DNA of 51,750 nucleotides. It comes from Alphaproteobacteria bacterium. GTDB lineage: Bacteria > Pseudomonadota > Alphaproteobacteria > HIMB59. How positions within the stretch are numbered: the first letter of the stretch is position 1; every line of letters begins with the position of its first letter. The notes beneath the pieces are model-generated. The model saw only the letters and a program-made list of their open reading frames with translations. It was not told the origin of the DNA and did no database searches. The position numbers and the translations under genes were made by a program. Shown here piece by piece: positions 43,669 to 51,750 of the stretch. The stretch spans positions 1 to 51,750 of the forward strand of contig JAQWMI010000029.1 of assembly GCA_029246865.1 (NCBI GenBank), given 5' to 3'.

Positions 43669-44796
43669 ATGGCTTTTAAAGACGATTATCTAAAAATCAA
43701 TTCACAAACAGATAATTATTTTCTAAAAACAAAGAAGATCATCACAAAATTTGGTGACAAAGATGTAACTTATGCAGTCTTTCTGAGAAGACCGGGTATC
43801 CTAGCAATCAAAATGGCAATCGATTGGATTAAGTTTGTTGCCAAAAAGAGAAAAATTAAAATTACTATTAATTCTCCATATAAAGAGGGAGATTGGTTTG
43901 GTGCAGGGGAGCCTATTCTCTATATTAGAGGATCAATGAAAAACTTAGTAGATTTGGAAACCCTTTATTTACAAAAAATAGGACCTTCATGTATCGCAGC
44001 TGCAAATGCCTTTCAAATGTGTGTGGACCTTCCTATGTCCTCTTTTATTGCCATGGAAGCTAGACACTGTGCAGGAACGGAAATGTCTAATATGATGTCT
44101 TATGCTGCTTCAGTTGGCTCAAAGTCAGCCAAAAAGAAAAAAGCAAAAGGCTTTATAGGCACTTCAGTAAGTGAGCCCTCTAAATATTTTAATTTAAATA
44201 GTGGATTAGGAACTATGCCTCATGCTTTAGTGGGATATGCAGGTTCAACTATTGAGTCTGTAAGAATGTTTCACGCCACTTTCCCTAAAGAAAATATTGT
44301 TATCTTGCCTGATTATTTCGGTAAAGAAATATCAGACTCCATAAGTGTTTGCAGGGAATATAATCACTTGGCTGTGAAGAGTAAGGTTTTGGTCAGGCTA
44401 GATACTCCAAGTGGAAGATATATAGAAGGTTTGGATTTAGCTAAGTCTTATAATATTTTAGAAAAATATGCTCCTCAATCTATCAGCGAGTACAGATCAG
44501 AAGAAGAATTAAAACATTTAGTGGGACCTGGAGTTTCAGCTGCAGCTCTATGGTATTTAAGAAGTAAATTGGATGATGCAGGTTATAAAAAGGTAAGAAT
44601 TATCGCATCAAGTGGATTTACAAATAATAAATGTAAAGCTATGTCTTTGGCTGAGTCACCTATTGATATAGTTGGAACGGGAAGTTTTTTACCTGAAAAG
44701 TGGTCAGAGACTTATGCTACTGCCGATATTATTAAATATGGTAATGAAAAAAGAGTTAAAGTCAGTAGAGAGTATTTACTCAAAAAATTAAAATGA
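43669..44796 (+). CDS. pncB: Nicotinate phosphoribosyltransferase family protein
   Basis: This family salvages nicotinate (or nicotinamide-like bases) to mononucleotide for NAD synthesis. The type II phosphoribosyltransferase barrel shows AMEARHCAGTEMS, GFIGTSVSEP followed by GLGTMPHALVG, LVRLDTPSG and IIASSGF. These align with the RH, GTSN and GTMxHS motifs of the family. At 375 residues it is shorter than enterobacterial PncB. It is directly adjacent to the DAHP synthase and overlaps gltX by four bases. Substrate preference is inferred. Confidence 0.85.
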   Translation: MAFKDDYLKINSQTDNYFLKTKKIITKFGDKDVTYAVFLRRPGILAIKMAIDWIKFVAKKRKIKITINSPYKEGDWFGAGEPILYIRGSMKNLVDLETLYLQKIGPSCIAAANAFQMCVDLPMSSFIAMEARHCAGTEMSNMMSYAASVGSKSAKKKKAKGFIGTSVSEPSKYFNLNSGLGTMPHALVGYAGSTIESVRMFHATFPKENIVILPDYFGKEISDSISVCREYNHLAVKSKVLVRLDTPSGRYIEGLDLAKSYNILEKYAPQSISEYRSEEELKHLVGPGVSAAALWYLRSKLDDAGYKKVRIIASSGFTNNKCKAMSLAESPIDIVGTGSFLPEKWSETYATADIIKYGNEKRVKVSREYLLKKLK

Positions 44797-46128
44797 TTAC
44801 TACTAGATTTGCTCCTAGCCCAACAGGGCATCTTCATCTAGGAAATATTAGATCTTGTTTTTTAAATTGGCTTCTTGCTAAATCTCAAAAAGGAAAATTT
44901 ATTTTAAGGTTTGATGATACGGATAGAGAAAGATCAGAGCAAATCTATATTGATGGCATTAAGTCAGATTTAGAATGGTTGGGAATGGAATATCAAGAAA
45001 GTTATTTTCAAAGCCAGAGGATAGATAAGTATAATACAAACTTTGATACATTATTAAAACTCAAATTGGTTTATCCATGCTTTGAGACTAATGAAGAGTT
45101 AGAAATTAAAAAAAAAATTACAATCTAAATCTGGTCAAGCTCCTGTATATGATAGATCTGCATTAAATCTAACTCAAACAGAAATAGAAAATTTCTATAG
45201 TAATGGCCTTCAACCATATTGGCGTTTTAAATTGTCTAGAAACAAAGTCCAATGGAATGATTTAGTTAAAGGGAATGTGGAAGTCAATTTAGCCTCTCAA
45301 TCAGATCCTGTTTTAAAAAGAGCTGATGGTAGTTTCCTCTATCATTTTCCAAGCGTAGTAGATGATATAGATATGAATGTAACCGATATTGTGAGAGGTG
45401 AAGACCACTTAACTAATACAGCAATACATATTGAAATCTTTGAAGCTTTAGGAGCGTCTATTCCTCAATTTGGACACAATCCTTTGATGCTTAATGATGA
45501 TGGAACTAAATTAAGTAAAAGAAATTTTGACTCTATATCTATTAAAAAATTTAGAGAAAAAAACTATTTAAAGGAAAGTTTACTCGCTTATCTGCACTCT
45601 ATAGGACTCAATCACGAAATAAATTTTAAAGAAATCCAAGAGGGTATCTTTGAGAATTTTGACTTAAGTAAATTGTCACAAAACTTACCTAAGTTAGACA
45701 TAGAAAAAATTAATCATTTTCAAAAAATAGCGCTGAGAGCGATGAGTCTGGAAGACTTAATTCAAAATTTCAGTTCATTATCTGATCTAAAGATGATGGA
45801 GCCTGAATGGAACTTAATAAAAAATAATATTGAAACACTAGAAGATATTCAATTATTCATCATGATCATAAGAGGTGAAAAAAATGAAAAGAAGGCTAAC
45901 GAGGACTTTAGTGTTATGGTTAAAGCAGTATTTACAGAGTCTGATTCAAAATTACAATTTGACGATTATATCGCAATGATAAATAGTCATAGTAAGGATT
46001 TTAGTAAAAAAGATATTTTTATGAATACTAGGTTAATATTAACTGGAAATGTCAATGGCCCCTCAGTAAAAGAACTATTTAATTTTTTTGGTATTCAGGC
46101 TTTACTAGAAAAAGCAAATGTCTCTTAA
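44793..46128 (+). CDS. gltX: GltX, glutamyl-tRNA synthetase, interrupted by a one-base frameshift in an A10 tract
   Basis: A class I aminoacyl-tRNA synthetase that charges tRNA with glutamate. The first segment (44793-45128) carries the HIGH-type motif SPTGHLHLGN and LRFDDTDRERS. The frame then hits a stop shortly after ten consecutive As at 45108-45117. Reading nine As instead joins it to the next frame, open from 45118 to 46128, which continues SGQAPVYDRSAL, IVRGEDHLTNT and the KMSKS-type KLSKR motif. Both halves are well conserved, so either transcriptional slippage or frameshifting restores the protein, or the assembly has one extra A. About 445 residues when joined. It overlaps cysS by 11 bases. 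Confidence 0.9.
45108..45117 (+). other. A10 slippery tract at the gltX frame break
   Basis: Ten As between ATT and TTA. Nine or twelve would keep gltX in frame. Long poly(A) runs promote RNA-polymerase slippage and are also frequent sites of sequencing and replication indels. Confidence 0.85.
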
Positions 46129-47458
46129 ACTCTACAATACACTTAGTAAAGAAAAAGAAATCTTTACACCGGTTGATGTAAATAATATCCGTATGTATGT
46201 ATGCGGACCTACTTTATATAATAACCCCCACATAGGAAATTTTAGGCCAATTGTTATTTTTGATATCCTCTTTAGGTTGCTTCAAGATGTTTATGATGAA
46301 AATAAAGTAACGTATGTAAGAAACATAACAGATATTGACGATAAAATCATAAATACATCTAATGAATTGGATATCTCTGCAGAAGAACTTGTCAAAAAAT
46401 ATAAAAAAACATTTCGCAAAGATCTCATCTCTCTTAATATTTTAGAGCCAACAAAAGAACCCTCTGCTACAGAATATATTGATCAAATGGTAACGATGAT
46501 CTCAGACTTAATCAGTAAGGGATTTGCTTATGAATCAAACAAGCATGTATTATTTGAAAGTAAAAAATTTCAAGATTACGGGAAATTATCTAGATTATCT
46601 CCAAAAGATATTATTAGTGGGGCTAGAGTTGAAATTGCTGATTACAAAAAAAATCCAGAAGACTTTGTACTATGGAAGCCATCTAAAGATAGTGAGCCTT
46701 TTTGGGAGAGCCCATGGGGCAAGGGAAGACCTGGATGGCATATGGAATGTTCTGCTATGTCCTATGAAATATTGGGATCAAACTTTGATATTCATGGAGG
46801 GGGAATAGATCTAATTTTTCCTCATCATGAAAACGAAATAGCACAATCGACATGTTTTCATGGTGAGCAGACAGCTCAGGTATGGATGCATAATGGCTTT
46901 GTGAATTTCTCAGGTGAAAAAATGTCAAAATCATTAGGTAATATCGCTACCGTAAATGATCTTTTAGGTACCTATAGTGGCGATGTCATTAAATACGCAT
47001 TACTGACTTCTCATTACAGGCAGCCCCTTGAGTTCTCTGATGATTTGTTAAATTCTGCAGTCTCTATTCTAGAGAAATGGTCTGATTTTCAAAATTGGCA
47101 AATCGATAAATCACTAGGTTTTGATAAACAATTCATGGATTATCTCCTCGATGACCTTAATACTCCGGGCTGCTTAATGAGACTTCAGCAAATCTTTAAT
47201 CTCATTAAAAAGGATCCTGAAAATCAAGAACTTAAAAGCTATTTCGTCAATGGCCTTAACTTAATTGGTTTAAAGCCTACTATAACTAAAAAAGAATTAA
47301 AAATAGATATAAACTATATAGAAAATATGATATCTCAGCGTTCTTCAGCAAAAGAGAATAAGGATTTTGCAAAAGCTGATGAGATAAGAAATGCATTACA
47401 AAAACAAGGAATTATACTAGAAGACTCAGTTGAGGGTACTAAATGGAAGCAAATATAG
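46118..47458 (+). CDS. cysS: CysS, cysteinyl-tRNA synthetase
   Basis: A zinc-dependent class I synthetase of 446 residues. The N-terminal zinc/active-site motif is YVCGPTLYNNPHIGNFR. The central zinc ligands appear in GWHMECSAMS and HHENEIAQS, and the signature GEKMSKSLGN is intact. The C-terminal anticodon-binding helices include RSSAKENKDFAKADEIRN, a CysS hallmark. It is placed between gltX and cimA, overlapping both. Confidence 0.97.
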   Translation: MSLKLYNTLSKEKEIFTPVDVNNIRMYVCGPTLYNNPHIGNFRPIVIFDILFRLLQDVYDENKVTYVRNITDIDDKIINTSNELDISAEELVKKYKKTFRKDLISLNILEPTKEPSATEYIDQMVTMISDLISKGFAYESNKHVLFESKKFQDYGKLSRLSPKDIISGARVEIADYKKNPEDFVLWKPSKDSEPFWESPWGKGRPGWHMECSAMSYEILGSNFDIHGGGIDLIFPHHENEIAQSTCFHGEQTAQVWMHNGFVNFSGEKMSKSLGNIATVNDLLGTYSGDVIKYALLTSHYRQPLEFSDDLLNSAVSILEKWSDFQNWQIDKSLGFDKQFMDYLLDDLNTPGCLMRLQQIFNLIKKDPENQELKSYFVNGLNLIGLKPTITKKELKIDINYIENMISQRSSAKENKDFAKADEIRNALQKQGIILEDSVEGTKWKQI

Positions 47459-49035
47459 AAAACAAAATATTTTTTTTTGATACAACACTTCGTGATGGTC
47501 AGCAGACAACAGGTGTAGATTTTTCCGTTGAAGACAAAATCAAATTTTCCAAAGCACTCAATGAGTTAGGAGTAGATTATATTGAAGGTGGATGGCCAGG
47601 ATCCAATCCAACTGATGATGCTTTCTTTAATCAATCTCACAAACTTGATCAATCAAAATTAGTAGCCTTTGGCATGACTAGAAGGCCATCGACGAGTGTA
47701 GAGAATGATCCGGGTTTAAATACTTTAGTAAATACTAAATTAAATACTATTTGTATTGTTGGAAAATCCTCTTCTTATCAAGTTGAAAAAGCTCTAGAAA
47801 TTTCTCGTGAAGATAACTTAAAAATGATTTCTGACAGCATTGCTTATCTTGTTTCAAAAAATGTTGAGGCCTTATATGATGCAGAACATTTTTTTGATGG
47901 CTATAAATTAGATCCTGACTACGCATTAGATTGTCTCAAAGTTGCCTTAAAAGCTGGAGCAAGGTGGATTGTTTTATGTGATACAAATGGTGGAACTCTC
48001 CCAAATGAAGTCTACGATATTGTTAAAAAAGTTGCTGAAGTTATTCCTTCCAAAAATTTAGGAATTCATGCTCACAATGACACTGAAAATGCTGTAGCAA
48101 ATTCTTTAGCTGCTGTTCAAGCAGGTGCGAGACATGTGCAAGGTACAATCAATGGACTAGGAGAGAGATGTGGCAACGCTAACTTAGTTTCCGTCATCCC
48201 TAACATCTTATTAAAAACAAATTTTGAAAGTAATATTAAAGAAGAAAATTTAGGTCTTTTGAAAAAAACTTCTATTCTTCTCAACGATATTTTAAACAGG
48301 CAACCCAATCAACATCAGGCTTATGTCGGTGAAAACGCCTTCGCTCATAAGGGGGGATTGCATGTTTCTGCAATCAATAAAGACCCTAAAACCTATGAGC
48401 ATATTGATCCGAAAATCGTTGGAAATAAAAGAAAAATTGTCATATCCGATCAATCAGGCAAGTCCAATATCATATCTCTTCTTAATACAGTGGGTATCTC
48501 TCCTACCGAACATGAGTCAAAATTAGATTTTCTTTTGCAGGAAGTAAAAAATAAAGAGTATGAAGGTTTTTCTTTTGATGAGGCAATCGCTAGTTTTGAA
48601 ATTCTTGCCCGTAAAACTTTATTTGGAATTCCAGATTTTTTTGAACTCATCAGATTTAAAGTCATTGATGATAGAAGATGGAACGCCAAAGGAGAGTTAG
48701 TGACTGAGTCTGAAGCTACAGTGAGAATAAAAGTGAAAGATGAAGAATTTATGAATGTTGAAATTGGTAACGGACCAGTGAATGCTCTTGATAAGGCTCT
48801 AAGAAAAACTCTTGTCAATTTCTATCCTTCTCTAGAACATTTAGAGCTAACAGATTTTAAAGTAAGAATTCTCTCCTCTGAAAAAGGTACAGACGCAATA
48901 GTGAGAGTGATTATTGAAACTAAAGATCAAGATGGTTCTATTTGGACGACAGTAGGTGTCTCAACTAATATTATTGATGCTTCCTATAATGCACTTCGTG
49001 AAGGTTTAATTTACAAGCTCATTAAATCCACTTGA
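47443..49035 (+). CDS. cimA: CimA, (R)-citramalate synthase
   Basis: CimA condenses pyruvate and acetyl-CoA to citramalate, giving a threonine-independent route to 2-oxobutyrate for isoleucine. The TIM-barrel domain opens with DTTLRDGQQTTGVDFS and has GGWPGSNP, GIHAHNDTENAVANS and GTINGLGERCGNANL. A C-terminal LeuA-type regulatory domain starts near residue 395. The GGWPGSNP segment and 530-residue length point to the CimA type rather than 2-isopropylmalate synthase. It overlaps cysS by 16 bases and trmJ by four. Confidence 0.92.
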   Translation: MEANIENKIFFFDTTLRDGQQTTGVDFSVEDKIKFSKALNELGVDYIEGGWPGSNPTDDAFFNQSHKLDQSKLVAFGMTRRPSTSVENDPGLNTLVNTKLNTICIVGKSSSYQVEKALEISREDNLKMISDSIAYLVSKNVEALYDAEHFFDGYKLDPDYALDCLKVALKAGARWIVLCDTNGGTLPNEVYDIVKKVAEVIPSKNLGIHAHNDTENAVANSLAAVQAGARHVQGTINGLGERCGNANLVSVIPNILLKTNFESNIKEENLGLLKKTSILLNDILNRQPNQHQAYVGENAFAHKGGLHVSAINKDPKTYEHIDPKIVGNKRKIVISDQSGKSNIISLLNTVGISPTEHESKLDFLLQEVKNKEYEGFSFDEAIASFEILARKTLFGIPDFFELIRFKVIDDRRWNAKGELVTESEATVRIKVKDEEFMNVEIGNGPVNALDKALRKTLVNFYPSLEHLELTDFKVRILSSEKGTDAIVRVIIETKDQDGSIWTTVGVSTNIIDASYNALREGLIYKLIKST

Positions 49036-49718
49036 GAAAAATCCAATTTATTTTAAATAAACCTCAGCTTACAGCCAACATAGGCATGTCAGTGAGATCG
49101 ATTGGTTGTTTCGGTTTTAAAAATATATCTTTAGTTAATCCAAGACATCCTTGGCCTAATAAAGAGGGTATTAATGCTTCGAAGCATTTTTCATCGATAG
49201 CAAAAAAAATTAAAGTTTTTGATAACATCGAAAAGAGTATCAAAGACTCAGATTTAGTGATTGCAACATCAGTGAGACAAAGAGATTTCCATATTCCTTT
49301 CATCAAGTTAGAAGATATTAAAAAGAAACAATTTCAAAAATTAAGTATTTTGTTCGGACAAGAAAACAATGGTTTAAATAATGAAGAGATTTCTCATGCA
49401 AACTTTATTACCACAATCCCAACTCTCAGTTCCAAGTCTCTCAATCTGTCTCACTCCGTAAGCATTGTCGCTTACGCTCTGACAGAACTGACACTTAAGA
49501 AAGAAAAGATTCTCAACCAAACACAATCTCTTAAATCATTGGAAATTGAGGCTTTTATTGACTTTTTATTTAATCAATTGGATAAGAAAAACTTCACCTC
49601 CGTGAAGTCTAAGAGGGATAAATTGCAAATATCTATCAGAAACTACTTAAAAACATCCAATTTAAGCCAAAATGATCTTAAATCTGTTTATGGAATAACA
49701 AAGTTTTTAGCAAATTAG
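49032..49718 (+). CDS. trmJ: TrmJ-type SPOUT tRNA/rRNA 2'-O-methyltransferase
   Basis: A SAM-dependent methyltransferase with a C-terminal knot. The N-terminal substrate segment is [14 protein letters not shown], the middle motif is [14 protein letters not shown] and the knot motif is [14 protein letters not shown]. These are the three SpoU signatures. TrmJ modifies position 32 of tRNAs; that assignment is from family resemblance. The TTG start overlaps the cimA stop (TTGA), implying coupled translation. 228 residues. Confidence 0.88.
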   Translation: MRKIQFILNKPQLTANIGMSVRSIGCFGFKNISLVNPRHPWPNKEGINASKHFSSIAKKIKVFDNIEKSIKDSDLVIATSVRQRDFHIPFIKLEDIKKKQFQKLSILFGQENNGLNNEEISHANFITTIPTLSSKSLNLSHSVSIVAYALTELTLKKEKILNQTQSLKSLEIEAFIDFLFNQLDKKNFTSVKSKRDKLQISIRNYLKTSNLSQNDLKSVYGITKFLAN

Positions 49719-49720
49719 AA

Positions 49721-49748
49721 TTGACTTCAATGATCTATTCTATATAAA
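49721..49748 (+). promoter_or_regulatory. Strong sigma-70 promoter for rpsD, probably leaderless
   Basis: TTGACT (49721-49726) and TATAAA (49743-49748) are 16 bases apart, the best promoter match in the window. The -10 ends ten bases before the rpsD ATG at 49759, so the transcript should have at most a few leader bases and no Shine-Dalgarno site. Confidence 0.65.
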
Positions 49749-49758
49749 TCACCAACTT

Positions 49759-50376
49759 ATGACAAAAAGAGCATCGTCCAAACACAAAATTGATAGAAGA
49801 TTAGGCTTAAACCTATGGGGCAGACCCAAGAGTCCATTTAACAGAAGACCTTATGGTCCAGGACAACACGGACAGGCGAGAAAAAGAAAATTATCAGATT
49901 TCGGTATTCAATTAGCAGCCAAACAGAAGCTTAAGAAGTATTATGGCGATATAACTGAAAAACAATTTAAGAAAATATTTGTAGAAGCGGAACGTTTAAG
50001 GGGTGATACAAGTCAGTTACTGATTGAATTGCTTGAAAGACGTCTCGATGCCGTTGTGTTTAGATTAAAATTTGCGCCTACTGTATTTGCTGCAAGACAA
50101 CTAGTTAATCACGGTCACGTCATGGTTAATGGTAGAGTTCTTGATAAAAAATCCTACCAAGTAAAAGACGGAGATGAAATTTCTCTCAAAGATGAAAGTC
50201 AAAACATTCCAATGATTATCCAAACTCTAAGTTCTAACGAAAGAGATGTTCCAGAATATCTTCAGTTAGAGTTAGCTAAGTGTTCAGGTAAATTTATCAG
50301 AGGACCTCAACTTACGGACGTTCCTTACGCGGTTCAAATGGAACCAAACCTCGTTATCGAATTCTATTCAAGATAA
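49759..50376 (+). CDS. rpsD: RpsD, 30S ribosomal protein S4
   Basis: S4 binds 16S rRNA early in small-subunit assembly. The 205-residue protein begins with [27 protein letters not shown]-like sequence and carries a central S4 domain ([33 protein letters not shown]). It lacks the N-terminal zinc cysteines, as in many proteobacteria. It is a stand-alone gene here, separate from rpsM, rpsK and rpoA. The last 13 bases overlap a small minus-strand gene. Confidence 0.98.
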   Translation: MTKRASSKHKIDRRLGLNLWGRPKSPFNRRPYGPGQHGQARKRKLSDFGIQLAAKQKLKKYYGDITEKQFKKIFVEAERLRGDTSQLLIELLERRLDAVVFRLKFAPTVFAARQLVNHGHVMVNGRVLDKKSYQVKDGDEISLKDESQNIPMIIQTLSSNERDVPEYLQLELAKCSGKFIRGPQLTDVPYAVQMEPNLVIEFYSR

Positions 50377-50540
50377 TCTCTCAGCACAAGATAACTACAA
50401 GCAATTACTCCTACCCATAAGGTAATGGAAAAATAATTGACAATGGGATTGAGCCAAGAGAAAGATATGAGTAGATAGCTTAGAATTGTTTGAATAATAA
50501 CAATATAAATAAAAGTCATCGTCACAAAATATTTATCCAT
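50364..50540 (-). CDS. 58-residue two-helix membrane protein
   Basis: Reading the minus strand gives a 58-residue ORF starting [14 protein letters not shown] and ending VLRDYLE. It has two hydrophobic helices (about residues 6-27 and 36-52) with a short loop. It starts three bases after the stop of the 35-residue gene upstream and is likely part of the same transcript. Its end overlaps rpsD. No family recognised. It is below the usual length cutoff but has a clean topology. Confidence 0.5.
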   Translation of the reverse strand: MDKYFVTMTFIYIVIIQTILSYLLISFSWLNPIVNYFSITLWVGVIACSYLVLRDYLE

Positions 50541-50543
50541 GAA

Positions 50544-50651
50544 TTATAAATGTAAATTGGAATAAAGATTAATTTCTAAGAGTACAAAACAAACAACAAG
50601 GGCTACAACAAATAGACCTACAATATAAGCACTATCTTTTTTCATTTTCAT
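50544..50651 (-). CDS. 35-residue single-helix membrane peptide, in frame with the HTH gene upstream
   Basis: A minus-strand ORF of 35 residues starting MKMKKDSAYIVGLFVV: a basic start and one membrane helix (about 8-26), then a short polar tail. Its ATG follows the TAA of the RodZ-like HTH gene with no gap and in the same frame. The two together look like the cytoplasmic HTH and membrane anchor of a RodZ-type protein divided by a stop codon. It may be translated by coupling, or by readthrough as part of a 138-residue product. Confidence 0.5.
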   Translation of the reverse strand: MKMKKDSAYIVGLFVVALVVCFVLLEINLYSNLHL

Positions 50652-50960
50652 TTAACGACCTCTTTTCTTAAAACTTTGCATATTGAAATGATTAGGAAAT
50701 TCAGCTCCCACCAGATAGGCGTATTGCCGTGAAAAAAAATAGTTAAGGGGGTATTGCACAAAACATACATTGCCTTTTTCAAGCTCTTCAACTGTTCTAG
50801 TTGGAAATTTTAATTTTTCCACAATTTGAGTGATATCTAGTTGTAAATCAGTTCTCTTTTGTCCGAGATGAATTAAATAATTAGAAATCTCTTCTTTTAA
50901 AAAAAACCCTTTTTTTTGTTGATCAATTGATCCTTTTATTGATTTACGTCTGTTGAACAT
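50652..50960 (-). CDS. RodZ-like helix-turn-helix protein (cytoplasmic domain only)
   Basis: A 102-residue protein whose core (about residues 25-90) fits the HTH_25 domain of RodZ. It has a YLIHLGQKRTDLQLDITQIVEKLKF start, a VEELEKGN turn and an FFSRQYAYLVGAEF final helix, like the RodZ pattern of LEALE-x-G-D ... YARxLGLD. RodZ links MreB to the membrane and cell-shape machinery. It ends in a basic FKKRGR patch, where RodZ normally enters its membrane helix. The stop is followed immediately and in frame by a single-helix ORF. HTH family assignment is by motif only. Confidence 0.6.
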   Translation of the reverse strand: MFNRRKSIKGSIDQQKKGFFLKEEISNYLIHLGQKRTDLQLDITQIVEKLKFPTRTVEELEKGNVCFVQYPLNYFFSRQYAYLVGAEFPNHFNMQSFKKRGR

Positions 50961-51072
50961 GGTTCAATATCGCAAATAGTATGAAAAATATTAGTGTAAA
51001 GACTCATAAATTTTGGACATATAAAATGAGGATTAAATATTACTGTTTTCAGATTTTTTGCTATTGTAATGT

Positions 51073-51534
51073 GTGACTAAAACTAAAGAGATTATTAGCA
51101 TTGAATATTCACTCAAAGAAATCCTTTCCAATTTAAGTGATCAAGACATTAAAGAAATCATAGGAAAAACAAAATCCTACTTATACAAATGTGCAGATCC
51201 AGATAACGATGTCCACCACATACACTTTAAAGATGTTTTAGAACTAGAAAAGGCCATGATCCATCTAAAAAATAAAACTCCCTTTTCAAATTTATTCAGA
51301 GATTATATCGCTGTAAGTCATAAAGAAGTTTCAAATCCAAAAGAAATTTTAAGCGAGGTTGTTGGCATTGGAGGCCGAATGGGAGACTTAATGGACTCCA
51401 TCAGAGAATCGCAAGATGAAAAAAGTAGTGGGGGAGTGACGATAGTACCTCATGAAAAAGAAATTATTTATAATGAAATTCAAAAGCTTGACGAACAGTT
51501 AATGAAAATTAAATCCATCTTAAAATCTATATGA
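51073..51534 (+). CDS. Small cytoplasmic protein, possible CII-like regulator
   Basis: A 153-residue acidic protein with a GTG start. An N-terminal helical region carries the pattern KTKSYLYKCADPDNDVHHI, like the K-S-x-L-Y-K-x-[ST]-D-P-D motif in small phage-CII-type helix-turn-helix proteins found in alphaproteobacteria. The C-terminal 35 residues form a predicted coiled coil. A middle Gly-rich GIGGRMGDLMDSI segment is also distinctive. It is divergent from the RodZ-like gene across a 112-base gap and is followed closely by an exported protein. Function is not assigned. Confidence 0.6.
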   Translation: MTKTKEIISIEYSLKEILSNLSDQDIKEIIGKTKSYLYKCADPDNDVHHIHFKDVLELEKAMIHLKNKTPFSNLFRDYIAVSHKEVSNPKEILSEVVGIGGRMGDLMDSIRESQDEKSSGGVTIVPHEKEIIYNEIQKLDEQLMKIKSILKSI

Positions 51535-51538
51535 TGTT

Positions 51539-51750
51539 GTGATTAGATTTCTTTTCATTTTCTTTTTCTTATTTCCAAGTTACCTTTCATCACAAGATCT
51601 TTGTTATAACCTTCTAAAAAGTGAATTTAGAGAAGAGTCTCGAGTAGTAACGTATAACGAAAATTCAAATGATTTAGAGATACCTACTATAAGAGCAAAC
51701 TTACAATTGAAAGATATTGAAATCTCTAATCAAAGTAGTCTTACGGATCT
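51539..51750 (+). CDS. Exported protein, 5' end only
   Basis: From a GTG at 51539 the frame stays open to the window edge (about 70 residues). The N-terminus is a clear signal peptide (MIRFLFIFFFLFPSYLSSQ) followed by a polar sequence with DLCYNLLKSEFREE. It starts four bases after the upstream gene, so the two are probably co-transcribed. No family is recognisable from this fragment. Confidence 0.55.
   Translation, partial: MIRFLFIFFFLFPSYLSSQDLCYNLLKSEFREESRVVTYNENSNDLEIPTIRANLQLKDIEISNQSSLTD

Noticed and set aside
1-51750. CRISPR arrays, insertion sequences, prophage, tRNA or rRNA genes
   Set aside because: No regularly spaced repeats, transposase or integrase signatures, or cloverleaf-like sequences were seen on reading through; a dedicated tRNA scan was not possible.

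Overview
The window is one contiguous piece of a very AT-rich, tightly packed bacterial chromosome. Genes overlap or abut, intergenic gaps are mostly under 100 bases, and there are no insertion sequences, phage genes, CRISPR arrays or recognisable tRNA/rRNA genes. Gene order and content point to a free-living marine alphaproteobacterium with a streamlined genome. The evidence is tolB-pal-cpoB-tilS-ftsH-glmM, hisZ-purA, rluD-rpoH, the murG-to-lpxC cell-division run, a class II DAHP synthase, and a proteorhodopsin with carotenoid and retinal genes. The style resembles SAR11 or the HIMB59/AEGEAN-169-type lineages, but the exact lineage is inference.

Layout. 1-6113: end of the Tol-Pal system, tRNA-Ile lysidine synthase, FtsH and GlmM. 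6103-9697: a shortened HisZ, PurA, and on the minus strand RluD and RpoH. 9708-18370: a small membrane protein, then murG, murC, murB, ddl, ftsQ, ftsA, ftsZ and lpxC. 18372-21233: fumarase, phosphoglycerate mutase, a LysE-type exporter and a small membrane protein. 21384-26553: green-type proteorhodopsin with its own strong terminator, then crtI, crtB, crtY and blh. Together these make beta-carotene and cleave it to retinal; only the GGPP synthase is not in view. 26545-27099: a truncated saccharopine-dehydrogenase-like protein. 27184-35632: a polyamine block with agmatine deiminase, N-carbamoylputrescine amidase, a PotFGHI importer, gamma-glutamylputrescine synthetase and oxidase. 35618-37831 (minus): FAD-linked dehydrogenase and threonylcarbamoyl-AMP synthase. 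37902-42265: glmU, glmS and an unrecognised 422-residue protein. 42310-50376: class II DAHP synthase, nicotinate phosphoribosyltransferase, gltX with an apparent frameshift in an A10 tract, cysS, cimA, trmJ and rpsD. 50364-51750: three abutting small minus-strand genes (a RodZ-like HTH protein and two tiny membrane proteins), a small putative regulator, and the start of an exported protein.

GlmM, GlmU and GlmS supply UDP-GlcNAc to the Mur and LpxC pathways also present here. The proteorhodopsin block provides light-driven proton pumping. The polyamine block takes up and assimilates agmatine/putrescine nitrogen and carbon.

The points most worth a second look are: the gltX A10 frameshift; an in-frame stop that appears to split a RodZ-like protein exactly between its HTH and membrane parts; the unknown protein at 40997-42265; the orphan saccharopine-dehydrogenase N-domain; -10 boxes placed 7-10 bases before start codons, suggesting leaderless mRNAs; and hairpins that separate an abundant first product from later genes in three operons.
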